This document shows, in pieces, positions 10,188 through 19,565 of a DNA stretch of 64,000 nucleotides (position 1 is its first letter; every line of letters starts with the position of its first letter). A program made the translations under genes and the position numbers. Source of the stretch: Aestuariivivens insulae (GTDB lineage Bacteria; Bacteroidota; Bacteroidia; Flavobacteriales; Flavobacteriaceae). The stretch covers positions 39,181 through 103,180 of the forward strand of contig NZ_JAKMCS010000012.1 in assembly GCF_022662195.1 (NCBI RefSeq), in the 5' to 3' direction. The notes beneath the pieces were generated by a model. It saw only the letters and a program-made list of their open reading frames with translations, ran no database searches and had not been told where the DNA came from.

Positions 10188-10751
10188 TTGACACCAACCC
10201 AATTAAATACTGAGCAGCTAATAGCACTTTGTAAGTCTGGAGACCAATCTGCGCAATTGGAAATTTATAACAGATACTACAAGGCCATGTACAATGCTTC
10301 CATAAGGATTATAAAAAACCAATTTGAGGCAGAGGACATCATGCAAGATTCATTTTTAATGGCGTTCACAAAACTGGATACCTTAAATGATCCTAAAATT
10401 TTTGGTTCATGGTTAAAACGAATTGTTATAAACAATAGCATACATCACTATAACAAAAACAATAAAAACAACCATGTTCCCTTAGATGATGTACTATACA
10501 AGATTAAAGAAGAAACCAATGGCTTTGACAGTGCTTATGATTTTAGAAACCTAAAAGCCAAACAGGTTTTAAATGCAATGAAATTACTAAAGGATAATTA
10601 CAGGATTGCGCTAACCTTAAATTTAATTGAAGGCTACGATTATGAAGAAATAAGCGACATTATGAATATCTCTTACACCAATTGTAGAACAACCATCTCA
10701 AGAGCAAAAGAGAGTTTAAGGCAAAAATTACAAGCCTCAATTGCTTACTAA
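10188..10751 (+). CDS. ECF-type RNA polymerase sigma factor
   Basis: The 187-residue protein has sigma-70 region 2 (DIMQDSFLMAFTKLDTL with KIFGSWLKRIVINN) and region 4 (NLIEGYDYEEISDIMNISYTNCRTTISRAKESL), the standard ECF layout. The start is a TTG at 10188. An in-frame TAA at 10173 leaves no upstream ATG, and the first internal ATG (residue 34) would delete part of region 2. The predicted N-terminus (TPTQLNTEQLIALCKSGDQ) is conserved-looking. It heads an operon with a one-TM protein and a DUF4097-like exported protein, the former being a possible anti-sigma factor. Confidence 0.9.
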   Translation: MTPTQLNTEQLIALCKSGDQSAQLEIYNRYYKAMYNASIRIIKNQFEAEDIMQDSFLMAFTKLDTLNDPKIFGSWLKRIVINNSIHHYNKNNKNNHVPLDDVLYKIKEETNGFDSAYDFRNLKAKQVLNAMKLLKDNYRIALTLNLIEGYDYEEISDIMNISYTNCRTTISRAKESLRQKLQASIAY

Positions 10752-10762
10752 ATCATTTGATT

Positions 10763-11329
10763 ATGGACAAGACAACTTTAGACGATATATTTAAAAACCT
10801 AGAACATGATTTTGATACTGAAAATCCCGAAACTGGGCACGAGGCGCGCTTTTTAAAAAAACTTAAAGACCAGGACGCTCCAGTAATTAAAGTAAACAAC
10901 ACAAAAAAATACAACTGGAGATCTTTTGTTGGGATTGCGGCATCCATTTTACTTCTAATAACCATTGCTTTTGGCATGCAGCAAGAAACAGAAACGGGTG
11001 ATTTAGCTAGCATATCTCCCAAAATGGCAGAAACGCAAGGTTTTTTTACTGCAACTATCGATGAAGCGCTTAATAAACTAAAAGCAGAGTCAATTCCTGA
11101 AGTTCAGAGCTTGGTACAGGACGCTTTAAATCAAATCAAAATATTAGAAACAGACTACGAAAAACTCAAAACCGATCTAATTGAAAGCGGTGATGACAAC
11201 CGCGTTATTTATGCCATGATTTCAAACTTTCAAAATCGTATAACTATTTTGAAAAATACTTTAGAACAAATTGATACGGTAAAACAATTAAATGATACAT
11301 CAAAACATTTAAACGAATCCCATATTTAG
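10763..11329 (+). CDS. Single-pass membrane protein downstream of ECF sigma factor (putative anti-sigma factor)
   Basis: The 188-residue protein starts at the ATG at 10763; an in-frame TTG two codons earlier is less likely. A charged N-terminal part of about 52 residues is followed by one membrane helix at about 54-72 (SFVGIAASILLLITIAF). A helical, probably coiled-coil region (about 95-185) would lie outside the cytoplasm. It begins 11 nt after the sigma gene. The topology and position match membrane-bound anti-sigma factors, but no zinc-finger HxxxCxxC or FecR motif is present, so the role is inferred from context only. Confidence 0.75.
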   Translation: MDKTTLDDIFKNLEHDFDTENPETGHEARFLKKLKDQDAPVIKVNNTKKYNWRSFVGIAASILLLITIAFGMQQETETGDLASISPKMAETQGFFTATIDEALNKLKAESIPEVQSLVQDALNQIKILETDYEKLKTDLIESGDDNRVIYAMISNFQNRITILKNTLEQIDTVKQLNDTSKHLNESHI

Positions 11330-11375
11330 ATTACTAAAACATTATATTTTTTCACAACAATTAAAAAACGAACAC

Positions 11376-12464
11376 ATGAAACGAGCACTACATTTTAAAA
11401 CCCTAGTTACATGCTTAATGTTGCCCTTATTCATTTCTGCCACATCTGTTATAAAAGATAAGCATAGCAAGACTAAAACTATAAACAAGGAATTTTCGGT
11501 TAATGCAGATGCTAGCTTAAAAGTAAAAAACAGCTATGGCAACTTAGACATTGTTACCTGGAACGAAAACCGAATTGTTTTTGAAATCACCATTACCGCT
11601 TCTGGCAAAGATGAAGAAAAAGTAATGGAAAAATTAAATGCTGTAGATGTAACCTTTTCAGCTACAAAAGATTTGGTTGCCGCAGAAACTAAATTCAACA
11701 AGAAAAGCTCTAAATCTTGGTGGGATTGGGGAGGCAAAAGCAAGGTTAACATAAAGGTAAATTACGTGATTAAAATGCCCATATCCAACCATGTTAATTT
11801 AAAAAACAATTATGGCAATATAAACTTAGAGAAACTAGAAGGTAAGGCCACAATACATTGTGATTATGGAAAAATAACCACTGGTGAATTAATGGCAGAT
11901 GATAACGCTCTCGAATTTGACTACAGTAAAGGCTGCTACTTTGAATATATAAAAAGCGGAAGTATAAATGCCGACTATAGCGAATTCACCGTTTCGAAAG
12001 CCCAAAAAATTGACCTTAATGCAGATTACACCAATTCAAAAATTGAAATAGCGGAAGACGTAAATTACAATTGTGATTATGGCAATATCAAAATAGATAA
12101 AGCAAACAATATAGTTGGAAATGGCGATTACCTAACCACTATTATAGGAGATGTTTACAAAAGCGTTACCCTTAAAGCAGATTATGGCAATATTAAAATA
12201 GGTAGAATGGATGAACATGCAACGAATGCTACCATCGACTCCGACTATACCGGTATAAAAATAGGTTACGATCCAAACTATAATTTTAAATTCAACTTAG
12301 ATTTAGATTATGCGTCTTTTACAGATAAGGACGGACTAACCGTCACCAAAGAAACCAAAAACTCTGTTAGCAAATTATACCAAGGATATCATGGTAACCA
12401 ATCATCAAATAATGTCATAACCATTAAATCAGATTATGGCAATGTAACCTTTTTCAAAAATTAA
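11376..12464 (+). CDS. Exported DUF4097-like beta-helix protein
   Basis: The 362-residue protein has a signal peptide (MKRALHFKTLVTCLMLPLFI, cleaved after about residue 22). The rest is short beta-strand repeats with recurring DYGNI or NYGNI motifs (for example SYGNLDIVTW, NNYGNINLEKLEG, DYGNIKIDKAN, DYGNIKIGRMD and a terminal SDYGNVTFF). This is the pattern of the DUF4097 / putative adhesin single-stranded beta-helix family. It is the third gene of the ECF sigma operon and a likely envelope-stress or surface output. The molecular function of this family is not established. Confidence 0.82.
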   Translation: MKRALHFKTLVTCLMLPLFISATSVIKDKHSKTKTINKEFSVNADASLKVKNSYGNLDIVTWNENRIVFEITITASGKDEEKVMEKLNAVDVTFSATKDLVAAETKFNKKSSKSWWDWGGKSKVNIKVNYVIKMPISNHVNLKNNYGNINLEKLEGKATIHCDYGKITTGELMADDNALEFDYSKGCYFEYIKSGSINADYSEFTVSKAQKIDLNADYTNSKIEIAEDVNYNCDYGNIKIDKANNIVGNGDYLTTIIGDVYKSVTLKADYGNIKIGRMDEHATNATIDSDYTGIKIGYDPNYNFKFNLDLDYASFTDKDGLTVTKETKNSVSKLYQGYHGNQSSNNVITIKSDYGNVTFFKN

Positions 12465-12494
12465 ATGCATCATCAGCAAACAACGGACAGTAAC

Positions 12495-12524
12495 AAAAAA
12501 ACCACTCAAATTGAGTGGTTTTTT
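12495..12524. terminator. Bidirectional terminator
   Basis: AACCACTCAA and TTGAGTGGTT form a perfect 10-bp stem with a 1-base centre (12510), flanked by A6 on the left and T6 on the right. It lies between the DUF4097 gene and the convergent lipoprotein gene. Confidence 0.88.
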
Positions 12525-12542
12525 AATAACTTATTTAAACCT

Positions 12543-13526
12543 TTAATTGACTGTATAAACCTTTAATTCCTGTAGAACATTACTAGTAATATTATCGTCT
12601 GCATCATAAACAGTACCTTCAACTTTTACCACACCTACATCCTTAGCAAAATAATAAACATAATCTACAGTAGCAGTGCTTGCTGGCAGACCTTCTATTG
12701 ATGTTACCTGCTTAAACCCAAGCTTAATAACATTAGAGAACGTTACTCCATTCGACTCTACAGATATGTTTTTGTCCAAAATTTCGCAATCAATATTATA
12801 ATTAGACTTAACATCTGGTAAGTTAGGTACACCATCAGCTATTGGAGCATAAGATGTTACCACATCAAAACTAGTACTCCATTTCCCTCCTACATCAAGA
12901 TAATCCCTTAAAATTATATAATCATAAGCGCTTTGGGTTACTTTATAAGTTTGAGGTATTTCTAATGTCATTTCACTTATCGCAATGTGATAATCCCCAT
13001 TGTGCTTATGTGTGTAATATTTAACATTAATATTTTCAAGACCTGTGCCATCAGTACCCTGTGCAGCTCCTATAAAGTTACTGTAATAATATCTTGAAAC
13101 CCCTAGATAGTCTTCTACTCCACCTATTTTCATAGTCGATTCTGGCTGGGAAACACCATCAATCTTTTGATTGTAAGTCCAACTGTTCTCCACATTCATA
13201 GGCCAATAATCACCAGATGCTGAAGGCTCCTCTCCACAATCTCCCAAGGCATCAACCAATAATTGAAAACTACCATCTGGATCGCCACATACCGCTATTT
13301 GATCTTCTAGAGCAGCCTTATAGGCTTGGCATAGCACTATATAATTTTCATCTGACGGCACTACCGTTGCATAATTCAATGCCGCTGCTGCTAGATTTTG
13401 AGTCGCTTCTTCACAAGACGGAACTTCTTCAGGTACATCCCCTTCATAAGGCTCTATATTACAAGAGAAAAAAAACGAAACAAGTACAATGGTAGCAAAA
13501 AAAGACTTCAAGTGGTTAAAATTCAT
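12543..13526 (-). CDS. Hypothetical surface or periplasmic lipoprotein
   Basis: The 327-residue protein has a lipoprotein signal peptide ending FFFSC with the lipidated Cys at 22, followed by an acidic stretch (NIEPYEGDVPEE). The mature part starts with a small Cys-containing helical region (CEEATQNLAAAALNYATV, CQAYKAALEDQIAVC) and continues as a beta-rich domain with WPMNVENSWTYNQ. I do not recognise a family with certainty. It stands alone between a terminator and the Lrp regulator gene. Confidence 0.8.
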   Translation of the reverse strand: MNFNHLKSFFATIVLVSFFFSCNIEPYEGDVPEEVPSCEEATQNLAAAALNYATVVPSDENYIVLCQAYKAALEDQIAVCGDPDGSFQLLVDALGDCGEEPSASGDYWPMNVENSWTYNQKIDGVSQPESTMKIGGVEDYLGVSRYYYSNFIGAAQGTDGTGLENINVKYYTHKHNGDYHIAISEMTLEIPQTYKVTQSAYDYIILRDYLDVGGKWSTSFDVVTSYAPIADGVPNLPDVKSNYNIDCEILDKNISVESNGVTFSNVIKLGFKQVTSIEGLPASTATVDYVYYFAKDVGVVKVEGTVYDADDNITSNVLQELKVYTVN

Positions 13527-13667
13527 AATGTAGATTTATTTCTACAAACATACTAATTAATATTATTTTTCGGATACTTTGTCTTACCTCTTTGACACTA
13601 AAAACGGATTCAAAAACTTATCTAAAACCACCCTTGATCCAGACTCAATTACCCCACATACATTGCT

Positions 13668-14153
13668 CTATAAGGGAATTGCATACGTATGCTTTATCTC
13701 CCCCATAACAAAAGTACTATGAGCACTTCCTACACCTGGGATATTACCCAAGCGATCCAATACAAAACTTTGATACTCTTTCATATCGCTAACCCGAATT
13801 TTTAAAAAAAAGTCGTAATCTCCAGAAATATTGTAGCACTCTACTACTTCTGGAAGCGCAAGGATCCCCTCTACAAATTGATTTCCTATTTTACGTGTGT
13901 GTTCCTTTAATGAAATATTACAAAAAACCATTAAGCCTTTATTTAACTTCTCTGCATCTAAAACAGCTACATAGTTTTTTATATATCCAGCCCTCTCCAA
14001 CTTCTTAACACGCTCAAATACAGGCGTTGGAGATAAATCCACTTTAGCCGCCAATTCTTTAATGGTTAAATTAGACTTTGCCTGTAATATTTTCAAAATA
14101 CGCATATCAACAGTGTCCAGCTGCAATACAGATTTTTTTTCTATTAACCCCAT
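13668..14153 (-). CDS. Lrp/AsnC family transcriptional regulator
   Basis: The 161-residue protein has an N-terminal winged helix-turn-helix (about residues 14-65, ILQAKSNLTIKELAAKVDLSPTPVFERVKKLERAGYI) and a C-terminal RAM ligand-binding domain (about 75-155, with VVECYNISGDYDFFLKIRV). These are leucine-responsive/AsnC-type amino-acid sensing regulators. The gene is divergent from metE with 135 nt between the starts, so it is a good candidate for controlling methionine synthesis. That target is inferred from position; no operator could be assigned. Confidence 0.93.
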   Translation of the reverse strand: MGLIEKKSVLQLDTVDMRILKILQAKSNLTIKELAAKVDLSPTPVFERVKKLERAGYIKNYVAVLDAEKLNKGLMVFCNISLKEHTRKIGNQFVEGILALPEVVECYNISGDYDFFLKIRVSDMKEYQSFVLDRLGNIPGVGSAHSTFVMGEIKHTYAIPL

Positions 14154-14253
14154 CCTTATTTAGTTTGAAAAGATTTTTATTCTGATATATCTATCAAATA
14201 TAGATATTATATTCAAATAACTACATATATCATTCTTTTTCATTCTTTAAATT

Positions 14254-14261
14254 TAATTTTG
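14254..14261 (+). promoter_or_regulatory. Candidate -7 element of metE promoter
   Basis: TAATTTTG is an exact match to TAnnTTTG and lies 27 nt before the metE ATG. The gap to the Lrp gene is too short and too AT-rich for a recognisable SAM or cobalamin riboswitch, and none was seen. Confidence 0.45.
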
Positions 14262-14288
14262 AACAGTCATTAACACTAATAATATTTT

Positions 14289-16592
14289 ATGAAATCTACC
14301 ATTTTAGGATACCCAAGAATTGGAAACAAACGCGAACTTAAAAAAGCCTGTGAAGCTTTTTGGGCTGGAAAAATAGACGAAACGGCACTACTGCAAACCG
14401 GAGCTGAAATAAAAAAACAAAATTGGCTTCTGCAGGAAGAATTAGGGCTTGATTTAATTCCATCCAACGATTTTTCTTTTTACGACCAGGTTTTAGACAC
14501 CTGTTTAATGGTTGGATGTATTCCAACACGCTACAAAAACATTGCTGAAAATAACTTTTTAGAGCTCTATTTTGCAATGGCCCGAGGTCTTCAAAAAGAA
14601 GATATCGATGTAACCGCCATGGAAATGACAAAATGGTTTGACACCAATTATCATTATATCGTTCCTGAATTTGAAAAAGGACAAACTTTCGAATTCTTTT
14701 CAAAAAAAATTATCAACGAATATACCGAGGCACTGGAACTGGGAGTTAAAACAAAGCCTGTACTGGTAGGCCCTGTAACATTTCTTTTGTTAGGAAAGGA
14801 GAAAGAAGCAGGGTTTCACAGATTGGATTTATTAAGTGAGCTGCTGCCTGTTTACCTTGAAATAATTCAAGAACTAACAAACTTAGGAGTTGAATACATA
14901 CAATTTGATGAGCCTTGCCTTGCCCTAAATCTTAATTATAAAGAACAACAAGCTATTAAATCCACTTACGAACAAATAAACACCAAATTCCCAAAGCTAA
15001 AAATATACCTAGCCAACTATTTTGACTGTTATGGTGATAATTTAGAGATTGCCCTTCAATTACCGGTAGACACATTGCATCTGGATTTGGTAAGGTGCCC
15101 GCTTCAACTTGATGACATTCTGGAGTCTAAACACTTTAACCCTAGCACTAAATTATCCTTAGGGCTTATTAACGGAAGAAACGTTTGGAAAAATAACTTT
15201 GAAGCGTCATTGAAAATTATAGAAAAAGCATCCTCTAAAATTCCTTTGGATAATTTATGGATTTCGGCTTCTTGTTCGTTACTACACACACCTTACGACC
15301 TAGACCTAGAAACCAATTTACCATCCGAAATAAAACAATGGCTGGCCTTTGCAAAACAAAAACTTAATGAAATAATAGCGCTTAAAAACCTGTCCTTACC
15401 AGAAAACGATGCCTATTTATTCCTTTTTGAGGAAAATAAGCTGGCCAACTTAACAAGAAAAAAATCAAAATTAATTCACAACCAAAACGTAAAAGAGCGC
15501 ATTGCAAACCTAGAAGATTCAGACAGCCATAGAGCAAGTAATTTCAAGGTACGGCAAACAAAACAAAAGCATGCGCTTAACTTACCTTTATACCCAACAA
15601 CTACCATTGGTTCGTTCCCACAAACAAAAGAAGTTAGAAGTTGGCGGTTAAAACATAAAAAGGGGCTGTTATCCCAAACAGAATACGACGCCCTAATTGC
15701 AAAAGAAATAGAGGCCTCTATACATTTTCAAGAAGATATAGGACTGGATGTACTTGTTCATGGTGAATTTGAGCGTAATGATATGGTTGAATATTTTGGA
15801 GAAAAATTAAACGGATTTGTCTTTAGTGACTTTGGATGGGTACAAAGCTACGGTAGCCGATGCGTAAAGCCCCCTATTCTATTTGGTGATGTATCCCGCA
15901 ACAAGCCTATGACCGTAAAATGGTCTTCCTACGCCCAGTCGTTGACCAACAAACCATTAAAAGGTATGCTAACCGGTCCTGTAACCATTTTGCAATGGTC
16001 CTTTGTTAGGGATGACCAACCCAGAAAAATTACCTGCAATCAAATAGCCCTAGCCATTAGGGACGAGGTTGTTGACCTTGAAAAGCATGGTTTAAAAGTA
16101 ATACAGATTGACGAACCCGCTATTAGAGAAGGCCTACCGTTAAGAAAAGAAGACTGGGCTAACTATTTAAACTGGGCCGTTAAAGCGTTTAGAATTTCAG
16201 CCAGTGGCGTTAAAGATGAAACCCAAATCCATACCCATATGTGTTATTCTGAATTTAATGACATTATAGCGAGCATTGCCGATATGGATGCCGATGTCAT
16301 CACCATTGAAACCTCACGCTCTGAAATGGAACTGCTTGATGCCTTTGTTAATTTTAAGTATCCCAATGAAATAGGACCTGGAGTTTACGATATTCACTCG
16401 CCGCGAGTACCAACGCTAGATGAAATTGAGCAACTTCTTATAAAAGCTAAAAACGTACTGCCAAAAGAGCATATTTGGGTAAATCCAGATTGTGGCTTAA
16501 AGACCAGGAATTGGCCAGAAACCAAAAAAGCTTTAGAGAATATTGTAAAAGCTGCTAATAATCTAAGAAAGCTGGAAACTGAACTAGTATAG
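14289..16592 (+). CDS. metE: 5-methyltetrahydropteroyltriglutamate--homocysteine S-methyltransferase (cobalamin-independent methionine synthase)
   Basis: The 767-residue protein makes methionine from homocysteine and methyl-tetrahydrofolate without B12. It has the two-barrel MetE layout: the N-terminal domain starts STILGYPRIGNKRELK and the C-terminal catalytic domain starts near TTIGSFPQTKEVRSWR. The zinc ligands are H650 and C652 (THMCYSEF), E674 (ITIETSRS) and C735 (NPDCGLKTRNWPE), with the same spacing as His641, Cys643, Glu665 and Cys726 of E. coli. The protein is full length. It is divergent from an Lrp/AsnC regulator. Confidence 0.97.
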   Translation: MKSTILGYPRIGNKRELKKACEAFWAGKIDETALLQTGAEIKKQNWLLQEELGLDLIPSNDFSFYDQVLDTCLMVGCIPTRYKNIAENNFLELYFAMARGLQKEDIDVTAMEMTKWFDTNYHYIVPEFEKGQTFEFFSKKIINEYTEALELGVKTKPVLVGPVTFLLLGKEKEAGFHRLDLLSELLPVYLEIIQELTNLGVEYIQFDEPCLALNLNYKEQQAIKSTYEQINTKFPKLKIYLANYFDCYGDNLEIALQLPVDTLHLDLVRCPLQLDDILESKHFNPSTKLSLGLINGRNVWKNNFEASLKIIEKASSKIPLDNLWISASCSLLHTPYDLDLETNLPSEIKQWLAFAKQKLNEIIALKNLSLPENDAYLFLFEENKLANLTRKKSKLIHNQNVKERIANLEDSDSHRASNFKVRQTKQKHALNLPLYPTTTIGSFPQTKEVRSWRLKHKKGLLSQTEYDALIAKEIEASIHFQEDIGLDVLVHGEFERNDMVEYFGEKLNGFVFSDFGWVQSYGSRCVKPPILFGDVSRNKPMTVKWSSYAQSLTNKPLKGMLTGPVTILQWSFVRDDQPRKITCNQIALAIRDEVVDLEKHGLKVIQIDEPAIREGLPLRKEDWANYLNWAVKAFRISASGVKDETQIHTHMCYSEFNDIIASIADMDADVITIETSRSEMELLDAFVNFKYPNEIGPGVYDIHSPRVPTLDEIEQLLIKAKNVLPKEHIWVNPDCGLKTRNWPETKKALENIVKAANNLRKLETELV

Positions 16593-16615
16593 CCCAAAAG
16601 CCACGCTTCAACTAA

Positions 16616-16661
16616 GAAAGCCTAAATTCTGAGTTAAAACAACTCAGCATTAGGCTTTTCT
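16616..16661. terminator. Hairpin terminator overlapping the 3' end of the MFS gene
   Basis: Outer arms GAAAGCCTAA and TTAGGCTTTTC and inner arms CTGAGTT and AACTCAG make a long stem followed by T-rich sequence. The right part lies inside the last codons of the convergent transporter gene, which stops at 16634. It probably terminates metE transcription. Confidence 0.75.
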
Positions 16662-17947
16662 TTTTTCGGCACCCTAAACAATAAAATAATGCCTAATAAA
16701 AAGAAAATGACCAAAAACAAAATAGCATTTCGCATGCTTCCCGTAAACTGGTCAATAGTGCCATAGATAACCATACCAATAACAATACCTATTTTTTCGG
16801 CAACATCATAAAAACTAAAATAGGATGTTGTGTCCTCTGTTTCTGGTAAAAACTTTGAATATGTCGATCGTGCTAAGGATTGTATCCCCCCCATAACCAT
16901 CCCCACAATTCCTGCGGCGATATAAAAATCAAAAGGTGTAATCATAAAAAAAGCATAAACACAAAGCACCATCCAAATAACATTTACCCCTATAAGTGTT
17001 TTTATGTTACCAAACTTTTCAGACGCCTTCGATGTTAACGTTGCCCCTATAACAGCAACCAGTTGAATAACCAAAATACTAACAATCAATCCCGTAGTTT
17101 TTTCTTCAGCACTAGCCCAAGCAATCTCTTCCTCTCCAAAAAATACCGCAACCAACATTATGGTCTGGACTGCCATACTAAACACAAAAAAAGCATACAA
17201 ATAACGCTTTAACCTCAAGTCTTTCTTTAAATCCTTCCAAACCAATCGCAATTCATTAAAGCCATTAAACAAAATAGCTTTAGTTATTTTATGACCTTCT
17301 GAAACACCTTTTGGCAACCAATAAAATGTATACTGGCTAAACAACGCCCACCATACACCAACAGTTATAAACGAATAACGCATCATTTGCATTTTAGCTT
17401 CACCTGACTCTTGACTCATTACCATTGCTAAATTTATTATCAATAAAACAACGCTACCTATGTACCCCATTGAAAACCCTTTAGCACTAATACTATCCTG
17501 TTGTTCTGTATATGCAATATCCGGCAAATATGAATTATAATACACCAAACTTCCCCAATAGCCTATTAGGCCCATGAAGTAAAATAACAAGCTTAAATGA
17601 ATATATTCCAAGCTAAACCAGTACAAGCCAATACAGCCTGCACTTCCTAAATAGCAGAAAAACTTTAGAAACGTTTTCTTGTTACCTATATAATCGGCTA
17701 CACCAGATAATATGGGTGAAATAAACGCCACTACCAAAAAAGTAAATGCCGTAACAAAAGTGATTAACGCCGTACTTTTAAACTCAAAACCAAAGGCTTG
17801 TACTTGTTTAACTTCAGTAAGAAATAATGCCGAATAAAAAATAGGGAATATAGATGATGCTATCGTTAAGGTATATACCGAATTTGCCCAATCGTAAAAC
17901 GCCCATGCGTTAAGAAGCTTTTGGCTTCCTTTTTCAAGTTTTCTCAT
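16634..17947 (-). CDS. MFS transporter of the UMF1/Atg22 type
   Basis: The 437-residue protein is polytopic with about 12 hydrophobic segments. The N-terminal signature NAWAFYDWANSVYTLTIASSIF is typical of Atg22/UMF1-like major facilitators, which are described as amino-acid or solute effluxers. The substrate cannot be predicted. The gene is convergent with metE, and its last codons form part of the shared terminator. A separate lipoprotein peptidase gene lies upstream of it in the opposite reading sense of transcription order, with no sign of cotranscription. Confidence 0.88.
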   Translation of the reverse strand: MRKLEKGSQKLLNAWAFYDWANSVYTLTIASSIFPIFYSALFLTEVKQVQAFGFEFKSTALITFVTAFTFLVVAFISPILSGVADYIGNKKTFLKFFCYLGSAGCIGLYWFSLEYIHLSLLFYFMGLIGYWGSLVYYNSYLPDIAYTEQQDSISAKGFSMGYIGSVVLLIINLAMVMSQESGEAKMQMMRYSFITVGVWWALFSQYTFYWLPKGVSEGHKITKAILFNGFNELRLVWKDLKKDLRLKRYLYAFFVFSMAVQTIMLVAVFFGEEEIAWASAEEKTTGLIVSILVIQLVAVIGATLTSKASEKFGNIKTLIGVNVIWMVLCVYAFFMITPFDFYIAAGIVGMVMGGIQSLARSTYSKFLPETEDTTSYFSFYDVAEKIGIVIGMVIYGTIDQFTGSMRNAILFLVIFFLLGIILLFRVPKKEKPNAELF

Positions 17948-18013
17948 AAAAAAAGCTGTCTAAATTGACAGCTTCTAAAGTAAACAAATATTTTATTTTA
18001 GTCATACAAACTA

Positions 18014-18829
18014 TTACCTAAATGAGGTAACCCCAAATTTTCTAGCTTCTTCTTTTGCTTTGGGAGCCCATTTGGTCAAGTTACTTATTCGCGTTTCATT
18101 GGAAGGGTGCGTGCTTAAAAATTCTGGTGGTGTCTGCCCGCCACTACTAGCTTTCATGCGTTTCCATAGCTCTGCCGCTTCATCAGGGTTATACCCTGCA
18201 ACAGCCATAAGGTATAACCCTATTTGATCGGCTTCGGTTTCATGACTTCTACTAAACGGTAACATAACCCCTACTGTAGATCCTACTCCATAGGCTTGAT
18301 TAAATACATTTCTTTTTTCTTCATCTTTAATGACAACATTTCCGGCCACAGCTCCTACCTGCTGTAACATGCCTGCGCTCATACGTTGCTGCCCATGGTT
18401 TGCCAAGGCATGTGCTACCTCGTGTCCCATAATGGCCGCCACACCGGTTTCATTTTTGGCGATAGGCAAAATACCGGTATAAAACACTATTTTCCCTCCT
18501 GGCATACACCAAGCATTAACGGTTTTATCGTCGACCAAATTATACTCCCATTTATAATCCTTTAAATAACCGTGATTACCGTTGGCATTTAACCAACGTT
18601 CTGCTGCTACTGCAATACGCTGGCCTACCCTGGTTATCATTTCGGCGTCTTTTGTGCCTTTAACCACTTTGTGCTCACTTAAAAAATCATTGTATTGGGC
18701 AAACGAGGTAGGGAACAACTGGGAATTTGACACTAAAGCCATTGTCTTTTTACCTGTAAATGGATTGGTCGCACAAGCCATAATTAATACAGCTGAACTT
18801 ATAATTAACAAAGTCTTTTTAATTTTCAT
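18014..18829 (-). CDS. M48 family metallopeptidase, lipoprotein (LoiP/YcaL-like)
   Basis: The 271-residue protein has a lipoprotein signal (lipobox LIMAC, Cys 19) and an M48 catalytic domain. The zinc motif is H136-E137-V-A-H140 in MGHEVAHALANHG, with the downstream ETEAD motif near 197-201 giving the third ligand. Proteins of this size resemble E. coli LoiP/YcaL, envelope proteases that degrade damaged outer-membrane proteins; the substrate here is unknown. The start is the ATG at 18829. It sits just upstream of the MFS gene on the same strand but 66 nt away. Confidence 0.92.
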   Translation of the reverse strand: MKIKKTLLIISSAVLIMACATNPFTGKKTMALVSNSQLFPTSFAQYNDFLSEHKVVKGTKDAEMITRVGQRIAVAAERWLNANGNHGYLKDYKWEYNLVDDKTVNAWCMPGGKIVFYTGILPIAKNETGVAAIMGHEVAHALANHGQQRMSAGMLQQVGAVAGNVVIKDEEKRNVFNQAYGVGSTVGVMLPFSRSHETEADQIGLYLMAVAGYNPDEAAELWKRMKASSGGQTPPEFLSTHPSNETRISNLTKWAPKAKEEARKFGVTSFR

Positions 18830-18998
18830 TACATCAATTTTTAATTTTATTTAATGTTAAAAATACAAAACATCTATATATACAACAGACACTTTTTATT
18901 TTTATTGGTCACAAAAATTTATTTAATTTGAATATTGATCAATACAACATGTTAGGTATAAATTAGGTTTTCGACTTAGTACAAACAAAATCCATACC

Positions 18999-19487
18999 AT
19001 GAATAAAATCATAATTATACTGTCGTTTATACTAATATGCAATTGCAATTCTTCTGCCCAAAAGCAAGCTGAAAAATCCAATACCAAATACAAGGTTTCC
19101 AAGACAGAAGCCGAATGGCAAAAACAATTAACGGATTTGGAATATTACGTTTTAAGGAAAGCGGGTACAGAACGTGCTTTTTCCAGTCCTTTAAACAACA
19201 ACTACGAAAAGGGCATTTATGTTTGTAAGGCTTGTGAAACACCTTTGTTTAAAAGTGAACACAAGTTTAATTCCGGAACGGGTTGGCCTAGTTTTGACCA
19301 AGAGATAAAAGGCAATGTAGCATACGCCAGCGGCAATACCAATAGCTTTTATGGCATTGAAGAGCATTGCGCCACCTGTGGTGGTCACTTAGGACACATT
19401 TTTAATGATGGCCCCAAAGACACTACGGGTAAACGCCACTGCATAAATGGTGTTGCCATAAAATTTATTCCAGAAAAAGATAATTAG
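18999..19487 (+). CDS. msrB: Peptide-methionine (R)-S-oxide reductase, exported
   Basis: The 162-residue MsrB reduces methionine-R-sulfoxide in proteins. Structural zinc Cys pairs are C76-K-A-C79 and C124-A-T-C127, and the catalytic Cys is C148 in KRHCINGVAIKF. The N-terminus MNKIIIILSFILICNCNSSAQ is a signal sequence with a lipobox-like ILICNC or a Sec site after SSAQ, so it works outside the cytoplasm. No msrA is fused or adjacent. The gene is monocistronic or weakly linked to the DUF1572 gene 78 nt downstream. Confidence 0.93.
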   Translation: MNKIIIILSFILICNCNSSAQKQAEKSNTKYKVSKTEAEWQKQLTDLEYYVLRKAGTERAFSSPLNNNYEKGIYVCKACETPLFKSEHKFNSGTGWPSFDQEIKGNVAYASGNTNSFYGIEEHCATCGGHLGHIFNDGPKDTTGKRHCINGVAIKFIPEKDN

Positions 19488-19565
19488 AGCGCTCTAAAAA
19501 TTATTTTAATGCCCAAAATCTCATTACCGTTTGGAAATTGGGATTTGAAATTTTATTTTTATTGA

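Noticed and set aside
14154..14288. SAM or cobalamin riboswitch upstream of metE
   Set aside because: The gap is only 135 nt, very AT-rich, and shows none of the conserved stems; a -7 promoter box lies near the gene.
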